Part shown: positions 29,203-36,554 of the stretch, piece after piece
Layout: each line of letters opens with the position of its first letter
How positions within the stretch are numbered: the first letter of the stretch is position 1
Assembly: GCF_036250065.1 (NCBI RefSeq)
Contig: NZ_CP109199.1
Coordinates: 1,178,001 to 1,242,000 of the forward strand
Direction of reading: 5' to 3'
Source of the DNA: Micromonospora sp. NBC_01699
Lineage (GTDB): Bacteria; Actinomycetota; Actinomycetes; Mycobacteriales; Micromonosporaceae
DNA length: 64,000 nt
Notes under the pieces: model-generated
The model's input: the letters and a program-made list of their open reading frames with translations, nothing else
What the model was told of the DNA's origin: nothing
Databases searched by the model: none
Translations under genes and position numbers: made by a program

Positions 29203-30198
29203 ATGGAAATCCGCACCCTCGGCAAGAACGGCCCGCAGGTCTCCGCACTCGGCCTCGGCACCATGGGCATGTCCGACCTCTACGGCCCGGCCGACGAGAC
29301 CGAGGGCATCGCCACCATCCACGCCGCCCTCGACGCCGGCATCTCGCTGCTCGACACCGGCGACTTCTACGGCATGGGCCACAACGAGATGCTGATCGGC
29401 CGGGCACTGCGCGACCGGAACCGCGACGAGGTCAACATCAGCGTCAAGTTCGGCGGGCTGCGCGACCCCGACCTCGGCTGGCGCGGCATCGACGGGCGCC
29501 CCGAGGCGGTGCGCAACTTCCTCGCGTACTCGCTGCGGCGGCTGGGCACCGACCACATCGACACCTACCGGCTGGCCCGGGTCGACCCGAACGTGCCGAT
29601 CGAGGAGACCATCGGCGAGATCGCCGAGCAGGTGAAGAAGGGCCACGTACGCCACATCGGCCTCTCCGAGGCCGGCGCCGACACCATCCGCCGGGCCCAC
29701 GCGGTGCACCCGATCAGCGACCTCCAGATCGAATACTCGCTGATCTCACGGGGCATCGAGGCGCAGATCCTGCCGACCGTACGCGAACTCGGCATCGGCA
29801 TCACCGCGTACGGTGTGCTCTCCCGTGGCCTGCTCAGCGGGCGCTGGACCGCCGACCGGCAACTCGCGCCCGACGACTTCCGCAGCTACGTACCCCGATT
29901 CACCGGCGACAACCTGGCCGCCAACCTGCGCCTGGTCGAGTCGCTGCGGGAGATCGCCGACGCCCGTGGCGCGACCGTCGCCCAGGTCGCCATCGCCTGG
30001 GTGCTCGCCCAGGGGCAGGACATCGTGCCGCTGGTCGGCGCCCGCCAGCGGGACCGGCTGACCGAGTCGCTCGGCGCGCTGGAACTGGAGCTGACCCCGG
30101 ACGACCTGGCCGCCATCGAGCGGGCGGTGCCGGCCGACTCGGCGGCCGGAACCCGCTATGCCGCCCCCGACATGGTGCACCTCGACAGCGAACGGTGA
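29203..30198 (+). CDS. Aldo/keto reductase lacking the tetrad histidine
   Basis: A 331-residue aldo/keto reductase with Asp51 and Tyr56 (LLDTGDFYG) and Lys82 (SVKFGG) in place. The fourth tetrad position, usually His in Y-x-H-R-x-D-P, is Ala125 (YRLARVDPNVP). Cofactor-binding segments GLSEAGADTIRRAH and VPLVGARQRDRLTESLGAL are normal. A subset of this family is known with a PARxDP-type motif, so the enzyme may still be active with altered kinetics. The ATG sits behind a strong GGAGGAGAAAACC site. The TetR gene follows at once, and probably regulates this one through the palindrome at 29121. Confidence 0.9.
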   Translation: MEIRTLGKNGPQVSALGLGTMGMSDLYGPADETEGIATIHAALDAGISLLDTGDFYGMGHNEMLIGRALRDRNRDEVNISVKFGGLRDPDLGWRGIDGRPEAVRNFLAYSLRRLGTDHIDTYRLARVDPNVPIEETIGEIAEQVKKGHVRHIGLSEAGADTIRRAHAVHPISDLQIEYSLISRGIEAQILPTVRELGIGITAYGVLSRGLLSGRWTADRQLAPDDFRSYVPRFTGDNLAANLRLVESLREIADARGATVAQVAIAWVLAQGQDIVPLVGARQRDRLTESLGALELELTPDDLAAIERAVPADSAAGTRYAAPDMVHLDSER

Positions 30199-30208
30199 GA
30201 TGGTGCCC

Positions 30209-30796
30209 ATGGCCGACACCTCTCTGACCTCCGGGCAGATCCTCGAAGCGGCGGAGGACGTCCTCCGCCGCTTCGGCCCCGCCAAGACGACAGTGGTCGA
30301 CGTCGCTCGCGTCCTCGGCGTCAGTCACGGCAGCGTCTACCGGCATTTCGCCAGCAAGGCGGCGCTGCGCGAGGCGGTCGCCGAACGGTGGCTGGACCGG
30401 GCACACGCGCCGCTGCCGGCGCTGACCACCGCCGACCTGCCCGCCCCGCAACGGCTGCGCGCCTGGCTCACCACCCTCGCCGCCGAGAAGCGGGGCAAGG
30501 CGCTGGACGATCCGGAGCTGTTCGCCACCTACATGGTGCTGGTCGGCGAGGCTTCGACGGTGGTGGCCGCGCACGTGGAGGACCTGGTCCGGCAACTCGC
30601 CGTGATCATCGGTGACGGGGTGGCCGACGGCGACTTCACCGTCGCCGACGTGGACCGTACGGCGCGGGCGGTGCTTGCGGCGACCGCCCGCTGGCACCAT
30701 CCCGCGCACGCGGCCGAGTGGGGCGAGCCGGGGATCGCCGAGGCGCTGGAAGCCGTCTGCGACCTGCTTCTCGACGGGCTGCGTACGCGGGCCTGA
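30209..30796 (+). CDS. TetR-family transcriptional regulator
   Basis: A 195-residue TetR-type repressor. The N-terminal helix-turn-helix runs through TSGQILEAAEDVLRRFG, TTVVDVARVLGVSHGSVYRHFASKAALREAV. The C-terminal ligand domain (LDDPELFATYMVLVGEAS, then ATARWHHPAHAAEWGEPG) matches the TetR_C_17-like group. It begins 10 bp after the aldo/keto reductase; ATG at 30200 is an alternative start. Co-transcription plus the palindrome at 29121 indicates autorepression of the pair. The inducer is probably a substrate of the reductase (inference). Confidence 0.9.
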   Translation: MADTSLTSGQILEAAEDVLRRFGPAKTTVVDVARVLGVSHGSVYRHFASKAALREAVAERWLDRAHAPLPALTTADLPAPQRLRAWLTTLAAEKRGKALDDPELFATYMVLVGEASTVVAAHVEDLVRQLAVIIGDGVADGDFTVADVDRTARAVLAATARWHHPAHAAEWGEPGIAEALEAVCDLLLDGLRTRA

Positions 30797-30821
30797 GAGA
30801 GCCGATGCCGCTCCCGGCGGG

Positions 30822-31370
30822 TCAGGTGGCCTGTAGTGAGGCGCGTACATGCCGTCGCGCGTCGTGGATGCGCGACTTCAGGGTGCCGACCGGAACGGCG
30901 AGGTGTACGGCGATCTCGTCGTAGGTCAACTGGCACAGGTCACGCAGTACCAACGGGGCGACCAGCTCGGGCCGGTGGGCCTCCAGCTGCTCCAGCGCAT
31001 CCAGCAGGTCGAGCCGGGAACCCGCGATCACGCTCGTGGTGCGCGGGTCGGCGGCATCGATCGGGAGCAGCGGTACGGGCTGCTCGTCGGCCCGGCGCTT
31101 GAGGCTCCGGTACGTCTGCCGGGCGCAGTTGGCCGTGACGACGTACAACCAGGTGGAGAACCGCGACCGTCCACCGAAGCCGCCGATGTTGCGTGCGACC
31201 TGTAGGAGGGCATCCTGGCACGCCTCTTCGGCATCCTGCCGGCACGGGAGGAAGCGCAGGCACTGCCGCAGAACCTGGGGGCCGATCCGGACGAGCAACG
31301 CGTCGAGGGCAGCGGCGTCGCCCGTTGCGGCGCGACCGGCAAGTTCCTCGACGTCAAGATCGACCGGCAT
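30822..31370 (-). CDS. ECF-type RNA polymerase sigma factor, kinase-linked
   Basis: A 182-residue extracytoplasmic-function sigma factor. Region 2 is in CRQDAEEACQDALLQVARN to RSRFSTWLYVVTANCARQTYRSLKRR; region 4 is in LVLRDLCQLTYDEIAVHLAV and VPVGTLKSRIHDARRHVR. No anti-sigma gene is next to it. Instead it is divergently paired, with starts 44 bp apart, with a membrane Ser/Thr kinase. In other bacteria, kinase-linked ECF factors are activated by phosphorylation of region 2; this is an analogy, not visible here. The ATG at 31370 is the only reasonable start. Confidence 0.88.
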   Translation of the reverse strand: MPVDLDVEELAGRAATGDAAALDALLVRIGPQVLRQCLRFLPCRQDAEEACQDALLQVARNIGGFGGRSRFSTWLYVVTANCARQTYRSLKRRADEQPVPLLPIDAADPRTTSVIAGSRLDLLDALEQLEAHRPELVAPLVLRDLCQLTYDEIAVHLAVPVGTLKSRIHDARRHVRASLQAT

Positions 31371-31414
31371 GCTCGCGCCCCGTTCCCCCGTATTTTGTAC
31401 GCCATACTACGGGC

Positions 31415-32860
31415 GTGTCAGTACCGGACAAGATCGGCCGATACCGCGTCATGGAGCGGATCGGTTCCGGAGCTTTCGCGACGGTGTGGCTCGGCGCCGA
31501 CGATGCTCTGGACGCGTCCGTGGCGATCAAGGTGCTGGCGGACAACTGGTCGTACCACTCCGATCTGCGGGAGCGGTTCGAGCAGGAAGCGCGGATCATG
31601 CGGCGGACCGATTCCAGCCTGCTCGTACGGGTGCTCGACGTCGGTGAGCTGCCCGACGGGCGGCCGTACCTGGTGATGCCGTACGCGGCCGGTGGCACCC
31701 TCGCGGATCGGCTCGTCGCGGGGCCGATGCCGGTGCGTGAGGCCCTGCTCGTCGCGGCCGACATCGCCGGCGCCGTCGCGGTGCTGCACGAGGCCGGCGT
31801 GCTGCACCGTGACCTCAAACCGTCCAATGTGCTGTTCCAACCGGCCACGGGCCGGGATCGGGTACTCGTCGCCGACCTCGGCCTAGCCAAGGCTCTCGCG
31901 AACGCGTCCGGCTTCACGATCGCCGCCGGCACACCCGGCTACATGCCGCCCGAGCAGGCCACCCCCGGTGGCGGACTGGACATCCGCGCTGACGTGTACG
32001 CGATCGGCGCGACCCTCTACCACATGCTGACCGGCAACCCGCCCGAGCGGGCCTGGTCGGGATCCGGCCGCGCGGACCGAACCGGGCGGTCGTTGCCCCG
32101 GCCGTCCCAGGTGCGGCCCGACGTACCGTCCATGGTGGACGATTTGGTGCGACGTGCGCTGCACCCCGACCCACGGCAACGCTGGGCGTCCGCCACGGCC
32201 ATGATCGAGGCGCTGAACCAGGTCATCGTGTCGATGGAACGGACCACGAACCACGGCCGGGTCCTGCGGCGGCTGGGGCGGCTCGTCGGCGCCCTGGTCG
32301 CACTCGCCGCGGTACTCGCGACGACGGGTTCCGGCTCCACGCTGCCGCCCCGATCCGGCTGGGTACGCGTACACGACGCCTCCGGCGCCCTGTCGGTCGC
32401 GGTGCCGCCGGAGTGGGCCGGTCAGCTGAGGAACGCCGCCTGGAACCCTTCGGTGCTGCGACTTCCCGCCGGCCCCGCACCCGGTCTCGTGGTCGCCCCG
32501 AACCTGACGCTGTGGCCGGATCCGGCGAGCGGGACACCCGGCGTGTTCGTCGGTGCGAGCAGGGCCCTGCTCGCCGGCGGCCCGGCGCCCGCGTTGCCCA
32601 GCCACAACTCGTGCGTCCAACAACCCGACCGGACCGTGACCGTGGGCGGCAACCCCGCACTGGTACGGCGGTGGACGTCGTGCGGTGCCTCGGTCTCGTT
32701 CAGCGAGGTGGTGCTCGACCTGCCGCAGCGCGGCTTCGGTGTCTACGTGCAGATCAAACAGGTCGGCGACGTCGACCTGACCGACGAGATCCTGACCGGC
32801 CTGCGGTTGTCCAGCTCGCTGGCACCGCAGGCCGGTCGTCTCGGGCGGGCTTACTCGTAG
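31415..32860 (+). CDS. Membrane Ser/Thr protein kinase (PknB-type) with extracytoplasmic domain
   Basis: The product is 481 residues. The kinase domain spans about residues 8-270: glycine loop IGSGAFATVWLG, ATP Lys39 (VAIKVL), catalytic HRDLKPSNVLF (Asp133, Lys135, Asn138), DLG in place of DFG (Asp154), and GTPGYMPPEQA. All catalytic residues are present, so it should be active. A short juxtamembrane piece leads to one membrane helix (LVGALVALAAVLATTG, near residue 290) and an outer domain of about 180 residues, beginning GWVRVHDASGALSVAVPPEW, with two cysteines. The outer domain resembles no PASTA or other domain that I recognise. GTG at 31415 is the start; it is divergent from the ECF sigma gene. 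Confidence 0.9.
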   Translation: MSVPDKIGRYRVMERIGSGAFATVWLGADDALDASVAIKVLADNWSYHSDLRERFEQEARIMRRTDSSLLVRVLDVGELPDGRPYLVMPYAAGGTLADRLVAGPMPVREALLVAADIAGAVAVLHEAGVLHRDLKPSNVLFQPATGRDRVLVADLGLAKALANASGFTIAAGTPGYMPPEQATPGGGLDIRADVYAIGATLYHMLTGNPPERAWSGSGRADRTGRSLPRPSQVRPDVPSMVDDLVRRALHPDPRQRWASATAMIEALNQVIVSMERTTNHGRVLRRLGRLVGALVALAAVLATTGSGSTLPPRSGWVRVHDASGALSVAVPPEWAGQLRNAAWNPSVLRLPAGPAPGLVVAPNLTLWPDPASGTPGVFVGASRALLAGGPAPALPSHNSCVQQPDRTVTVGGNPALVRRWTSCGASVSFSEVVLDLPQRGFGVYVQIKQVGDVDLTDEILTGLRLSSSLAPQAGRLGRAYS

Positions 32861-33486
32861 CAGTCCTGCTTCGCGTACTGAAGGGTCAGCTCGATGACGG
32901 TGCCGTTCTGCGTCGCGATGCGGTAGACGGCACTGTCGTTGCCGGGCGCCTTCGCGTGGCCGCGACCGTTGGTGGCGTCCCCGTCGGCAGCCGTCCAACC
33001 CGGGTAGATCCGGAGCATGTCCGCGCTCGACATGCCAATGCGCACTCCCTCGGGCGTCTTGATGCTGCCGTACGCGTCGATGGCGGCGATTCCCAGATTC
33101 CGCGAGAGGCTGACGACACCGTTGCCGGTCGAGTTGGCGCGCAGGTGATAGGGCACGCAACCCTCGCCGTTCGAGTTGTCTTCGTCCGCGATCAGCAGCC
33201 CCGTCGCGGTGGCCTGCTGACGGGTCATGCCGAGCTTCAGCGAGCCGATCCCATTCGGCCCGAGGACGAGCGGTGCGGTGGTGTCGCCGCTGGACGCCGG
33301 TGCGGACGGTGCGGACGGCACGGACGGTGCGGGCGACGCGGGCGTCGTTGCGGTGGGCGCGCCGGTCGTGGGCGCCGGCGATCCGGCCGGTGCCGCGTCG
33401 CCGGCCTGGTGCTCGACGGGTGACGAGCACGCCGCGACGAGCAGCAGGCAGGTGAGGGTTCCGACCAAGGGCATAGCGCGCATCAT
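32851..33486 (-). CDS. Secreted lipoprotein, unknown
   Basis: The product is 211 residues. The signal peptide ends in a lipobox (LLLVAAC), so the protein is lipid-anchored outside the membrane after cleavage at Cys20. A Pro/Ala/Ser/Thr linker to about residue 70 is followed by a folded domain: GPNGIGSLKLGMTRQQATATG, VRIGMSSADMLRIYPGW and a C-terminal LQYAKQDCYE. The repeated LKLGMT / VRIGMS pattern resembles small two-repeat secreted domains with conserved Gly-Met. The 3' end overlaps the kinase gene by 10 bp tail to tail. Its closeness to the kinase's extracytoplasmic domain suggests, but does not show, a functional link. Confidence 0.75.
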   Translation of the reverse strand: MMRAMPLVGTLTCLLLVAACSSPVEHQAGDAAPAGSPAPTTGAPTATTPASPAPSVPSAPSAPASSGDTTAPLVLGPNGIGSLKLGMTRQQATATGLLIADEDNSNGEGCVPYHLRANSTGNGVVSLSRNLGIAAIDAYGSIKTPEGVRIGMSSADMLRIYPGWTAADGDATNGRGHAKAPGNDSAVYRIATQNGTVIELTLQYAKQDCYE

Positions 33487-33712
33487 TAACTCCTGGGTGG
33501 TTCAACTGGGTTGTTGTCGTACAGTTCGATGCACCCACACGGGAGTTCGTTCGCGCTACGGAGTCGTGAATCCGTCACCTCGGCAACATTGTGGCCACCA
33601 CCGAAGACAACATCGCCCGGCGACCCGGGAGGTGCCGAGCGGACAGCTCCCCGCCGCCACGGCTGGGAAGCTCGTAACCTCCGCCGATGCCTCCACCACC
33701 GATCTCGTCGAC
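33487..33712. other. Upstream region of lipoprotein gene, no gene seen
   Basis: Together with the repeat and terminator that follow it, this is a stretch of more than 300 bp without a protein gene. I see no coding signal in it on either strand; it should contain the lipoprotein promoter. Confidence 0.6.
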
Positions 33713-33780
33713 GATCTTGCACTTGTGGCGCCCGGATTGGAGCCCTCATCCGGATTGTTCGCCACCACAAGTGCAAGATC
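33713..33780. repeat. Dispersed palindromic repeat, copy 2
   Basis: GATCTTGCACTTGTGG (33713-33728) and its perfect complement CCACAAGTGCAAGATC (33765-33780) flank a 36-bp centre, which itself contains CCGGATTG twice. The arms match copy 1 at 14641-14709 in sequence and spacing while the centres differ, the pattern expected of a mobile or maintained palindromic element. Confidence 0.88.
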
Positions 33781-33800
33781 GGCGCCGTCTGGGGGGGAAT

Positions 33801-33841
33801 ACAAAACGTCCCGACTCGGGGATCCCGAGCGCCGGGACGTT
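33801..33841 (-). terminator. Terminator of tRNA-Leu
   Basis: A nested hairpin, outer AACGTCCCG/CGGGACGTT (33805-33813 with 33833-33841) and inner CTCGGG/CCCGAG, lies directly downstream of the leftward tRNA-Leu gene and is followed on that strand by TTTTGTATT. Confidence 0.85.
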
Positions 33842-33842
33842 C

Positions 33843-33926
33843 TGGTGCGGGAGGGGGGACTCGAACCCCCACGCCCGAAGGCACAGGAACCTAAATCCTG
33901 CGTGGCTGCCATTACACCACTCCCGC
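33843..33926 (-). tRNA. tRNA-Leu (anticodon UAG)
   Basis: A complete 84-nt cloverleaf read on the minus strand. The acceptor stem GCGGGAG pairs with CTCCCGC, the anticodon loop TTTAGGT gives UAG for CUA codons, a class II variable arm GCCTTCGGGC is present, and the T arm is GGGGG-TTCGAGT-CCCCC. The CCA end is encoded (33843-33845). Confidence 0.96.
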
Positions 33927-34040
33927 TGGCGGGTACGAGTCTAGAGCCTCGACGGCAGCCGCGCGCACGTACGTCCGGCGGTCGGGATCGGCCGCTCGGA
34001 CCGTCGCGTGAAGGTGGCGACGGTCCGGGTGGCGGTTGCC

Positions 34041-34514
34041 TCAGTCCAGGCCCAGGTCGCGGCGGAGCTTGGCGACGTGACCGGTTGCCTTCACGTTGTA
34101 GAGGGCCCGCTCGATCCGCCCGTCGGCGTCGATGATGAAGGTGGAGCGGATCACGCCGGTGACCGTCTTGCCGTAGAGCTGCTTCTCGCCGTAGGCGCCG
34201 TACGCGATCAGCACCTCCTTGTCGGCGTCGGAAACCAGCGGGAAGGTGATCGCGTCGCGTTCGCGGAACTTGGCCAGCTTGGCCGGCTGGTCGGGGGAGA
34301 TGCCGATCACCTCGTAGCCGGCGGCCTGGAGCGAGGCGAGCGAGTCACGGAAGTCGCACGCCTGCTTGGTGCAGCCCGGCGTCATCGCGGCCGGGTACGC
34401 GTAGAGCACGACCTTCCGGCCGCGTAGCTCCTTGAGGGCGAGCGTCTTGCCGTCGTCGGTCGGCAGCGTGAATTCTGGCGCCAAATCGCCCGGCGCGAGG
34501 CGAGAACCCGTCAT
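34041..34514 (-). CDS. bcp: Thioredoxin-dependent peroxiredoxin (Bcp/PrxQ)
   Basis: A 157-residue peroxidase that reduces hydrogen peroxide and organic hydroperoxides using thioredoxin, in the cytoplasm. The peroxidatic cysteine is in MTPGCTKQACDFRD, with the resolving cysteine five residues later, the PrxQ arrangement. The N-terminus GDLAPEFTLPTDDGK and the C-terminus GVIRSTFIIDADGRI are typical. The ATG at 34514 fits the family start; an in-frame ATG at 34526 would add four residues. It is divergent from the metal transporter operon, so the two share a 142-bp promoter region. Confidence 0.95.
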   Translation of the reverse strand: MTGSRLAPGDLAPEFTLPTDDGKTLALKELRGRKVVLYAYPAAMTPGCTKQACDFRDSLASLQAAGYEVIGISPDQPAKLAKFRERDAITFPLVSDADKEVLIAYGAYGEKQLYGKTVTGVIRSTFIIDADGRIERALYNVKATGHVAKLRRDLGLD

Positions 34515-34569
34515 GGGGCGTGACATTACCCCGCTCAGCAGGCACGATCTTGATCGGTCTCCCTGGTTG

Positions 34570-34586
34570 TTGCAAGATGATGGCAA
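34570..34586. promoter_or_regulatory. Candidate Nur box (nickel-responsive Fur-family operator)
   Basis: TTGCAA-GATGA-TGGCAA matches the Streptomyces Nur consensus tTGCaa-N5-ttGCAA with one mismatch. It lies 71 bp upstream of the GTG that opens a cbiMNQO/nikMNQO-type transporter. The left part also resembles one arm of the dispersed GATCTTGCA palindrome, so chance overlap is possible. Confidence 0.5.
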
Positions 34587-34656
34587 TAAGGGTGCCTGGG
34601 CAAGTACGCCGAGTTCTCGCTGACGCGGAACGCCGCATCGCAGATGGGGAGGATTA

Positions 34657-35373
34657 GTGCAGTCAGTTGCCATGCACATCGCGAACGGGATCGTCGACGG
34701 TCCCGTGGCCGCGATCTTCGCGGCGTTCGCGCTGGTCGTGCTCGCGTTCTGCGTGATCCGCGGCCGGCGCGACCTGGACGACCGGCTGGCGCCGATGGCC
34801 GGCCTGGTGGCCGCGTTCATCTTCGCCGTACAGATGATCAACTTTCCGATCTTCACCGGTGCGGTGAGCGGACACCTGCTCGGCGGCGCGCTCGCCGCGA
34901 TCCTGGTCGGCCCGTGGGTCGGCGCGCTCTGCGTGGCGGTGGTGCTCGTGGTCCAGGCGCTGGTCTTCGGCGACGGCGGGGTGGCCATGCTCGGGCTGAA
35001 CATCACCAACATGGCGATCCTCGGCACCGCCGCCGGCTACCTGCTGATCGCGCTCCTGCTCCGGGTCCTGCCGCGTACGCCGGCCGGGCTGGCGGTGACC
35101 GGATTCGTCTCCGCCATGATCAGCGTCGTCGTCGCCTCGCAGGGCTTCATCCTCCAGTACTGGCTCGGCGGCACCACCGACCTCGGCGGCTCGCTCGGTG
35201 GGCTCTCCGCCACGATGGCCGGCGCCCACCTGCTGATCGGCATCGGCGAAGGGTTGATCACCGCCACCACCGTGGTCACCGTCGCCAAGGTACGACCCGA
35301 CCTCGTCTACGCCCTGCGCGGCCTGCGGCCCGTACCGGCGCTGGGCAACCCGATCGCCGGAGGTGCGCGATGA
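34657..35373 (+). CDS. Ni/Co ECF transporter substrate-binding subunit (CbiM/NikM)
   Basis: About 238 residues with six or seven membrane helices. It is the metal-specific S-component of an energy-coupling-factor importer. Metal binding in this family uses the free N-terminal Met-His pair; here MHIANGIV begins at residue 6 if the GTG at 34657 is used. The GTG has a strong GGGGAGG ribosome site, whereas the ATG at 34672 would give the functional N-terminus directly but has no good site. The later motifs HLLGGALAAILVGPW and FGDGGVAMLGLNITNMA (His and Asn regions near the metal site) are conserved. The next gene overlaps by 4 bp. Confidence 0.9.
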   Translation: MQSVAMHIANGIVDGPVAAIFAAFALVVLAFCVIRGRRDLDDRLAPMAGLVAAFIFAVQMINFPIFTGAVSGHLLGGALAAILVGPWVGALCVAVVLVVQALVFGDGGVAMLGLNITNMAILGTAAGYLLIALLLRVLPRTPAGLAVTGFVSAMISVVVASQGFILQYWLGGTTDLGGSLGGLSATMAGAHLLIGIGEGLITATTVVTVAKVRPDLVYALRGLRPVPALGNPIAGGAR

Positions 35374-35783
35374 AGCAGCGGAAATGGGCCTTCCTCGTCG
35401 GCGGCCTGCTGGTCGCCCTGCTGCTCGCCGGGGTGGTGAGCAACTTCGCCTCGTCCCACCCGGACGGGCTGGACTCCTCGCTGCGCAAGGGCTGCACCTT
35501 CGACGCCGAGGACAACATCACCGGCGGGAGCTGCCCGGCGCAGGAGACCAGGGACCACGAGCTGGCCGACAGCCCGCTGGCCGACTACGGCGTGAAGGGC
35601 GTGGAGAACGCGTACCTGTCGACCGGGTTGTCCGGGGTGGCCGGGGTGCTGATCACGTTCGCGCTCGGCGGTGGCCTGTTCTGGCTGGCCCGCCGCCGGG
35701 GCACCGGCGCGGGCGGATCCGCCCCGGCCGGGCGGGACGAGCCGGTGACCGCCGCCCCGGCCGGCGCGGAAACGGTGAAGTAG
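35370..35783 (+). CDS. PDGLE-domain subunit of Ni/Co ECF transporter (CbiN/NikN-like)
   Basis: The product is 137 residues. It has an N-terminal membrane helix (WAFLVGGLLVALLLAGVVSNFASS), the PDGLE-type motif HPDGLDSSLRKG, an outer loop with two cysteines, and a second membrane helix (GVAGVLITFALGGGLFWLARR). Such proteins assist CbiM/NikM in loading nickel or cobalt. The ATG overlaps the preceding stop as ATGA, and the T-component gene begins directly after its stop. A Pro/Ala-rich C-terminal tail faces the cytoplasm. Confidence 0.86.
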   Translation: MKQRKWAFLVGGLLVALLLAGVVSNFASSHPDGLDSSLRKGCTFDAEDNITGGSCPAQETRDHELADSPLADYGVKGVENAYLSTGLSGVAGVLITFALGGGLFWLARRRGTGAGGSAPAGRDEPVTAAPAGAETVK

Positions 35784-36554
35784 ATGGGCGCCGGGCACGC
35801 GCACGTGCTCTACCGGGCCGGCACCTCGCCCGTGCACCGGCTGCCCCCCGAGGTGAAGATCACGGCGATGGTGGCCTTCAGCATCGCCGTGGTCGCCACC
35901 CCGAGGGAGACGTTCTGGGCGTACGGCGGGTATGCCCTGCTCGTGGTCGTGGTGGCGGCGCTGGCCCGGATCGGCCCCGGCTGGCTGCTCAGGCGTTCGC
36001 TGATCGAGCTGCCGTTCGTCCTGTTCGCCTTCGTGCTGCCGTTCCTCGGCGCCGGTGAACGGGTCGACTGGCTCGGCCTGAGCCTCTCCGTCGACGGGCT
36101 GTACGGCGGCTGGAACATCCTCGCCAAGGGCACCCTCGGCGTACTCGCCTCGCTGCTGCTGGCCGGGACCACCACCATGCGGGACCTGATCCTCGGCCTG
36201 GACCGGCTGCGCTGCCCACAGATCCTCACCCAGATCGCCACCTTCATGCTGCGCTACCTCGACGTGCTGGCCGGTGAGGCCCGACGGATGCGGGTCGCCC
36301 GACTCTCCCGGGGCGACGACCCGCGCTTCCTCTGGCAACTGCGCGGCTTCGCCGCCGGTATCGGCGCGCTGTTCCTGCGCGCGTTCGAGCGCGGCGAGCG
36401 GGTCTACCTGGCGATGCTCTCCCGTGGCTACGAGGGCAGGATGCCGGCGGTGTGGCAGTCCGCCGGAGCCGCCACCGCCGGTCACTGGGTCGCCGGCGCG
36501 ACCGTACCGCTGACCGCCGCCGGCATCGCCGTCACGGCGCTGGTGCTCGGATGA
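35784..36554 (+). CDS. cbiQ: ECF transporter T-component (CbiQ)
   Basis: A 256-residue integral membrane protein that couples ATP hydrolysis to the metal-binding subunit. After the amphipathic start (HRLPPEVKITAMVAFSIAVV) come about five helices. The two cytoplasmic coupling segments with Ala-Arg-Gly-type signatures are MRVARLSRGDD and LAMLSRGYEGRMP. The ATG directly follows the upstream TAG, and the ATPase gene overlaps its stop as ATGA, giving a tight four-gene operon. Confidence 0.92.
   Translation: MGAGHAHVLYRAGTSPVHRLPPEVKITAMVAFSIAVVATPRETFWAYGGYALLVVVVAALARIGPGWLLRRSLIELPFVLFAFVLPFLGAGERVDWLGLSLSVDGLYGGWNILAKGTLGVLASLLLAGTTTMRDLILGLDRLRCPQILTQIATFMLRYLDVLAGEARRMRVARLSRGDDPRFLWQLRGFAAGIGALFLRAFERGERVYLAMLSRGYEGRMPAVWQSAGAATAGHWVAGATVPLTAAGIAVTALVLG

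Noticed and set aside
34515-34656. Cobalamin riboswitch upstream of the CbiM-type gene
   Set aside because: The 142-bp region is too short and shows no B12-box-like core. A Nur-type operator explains it better.
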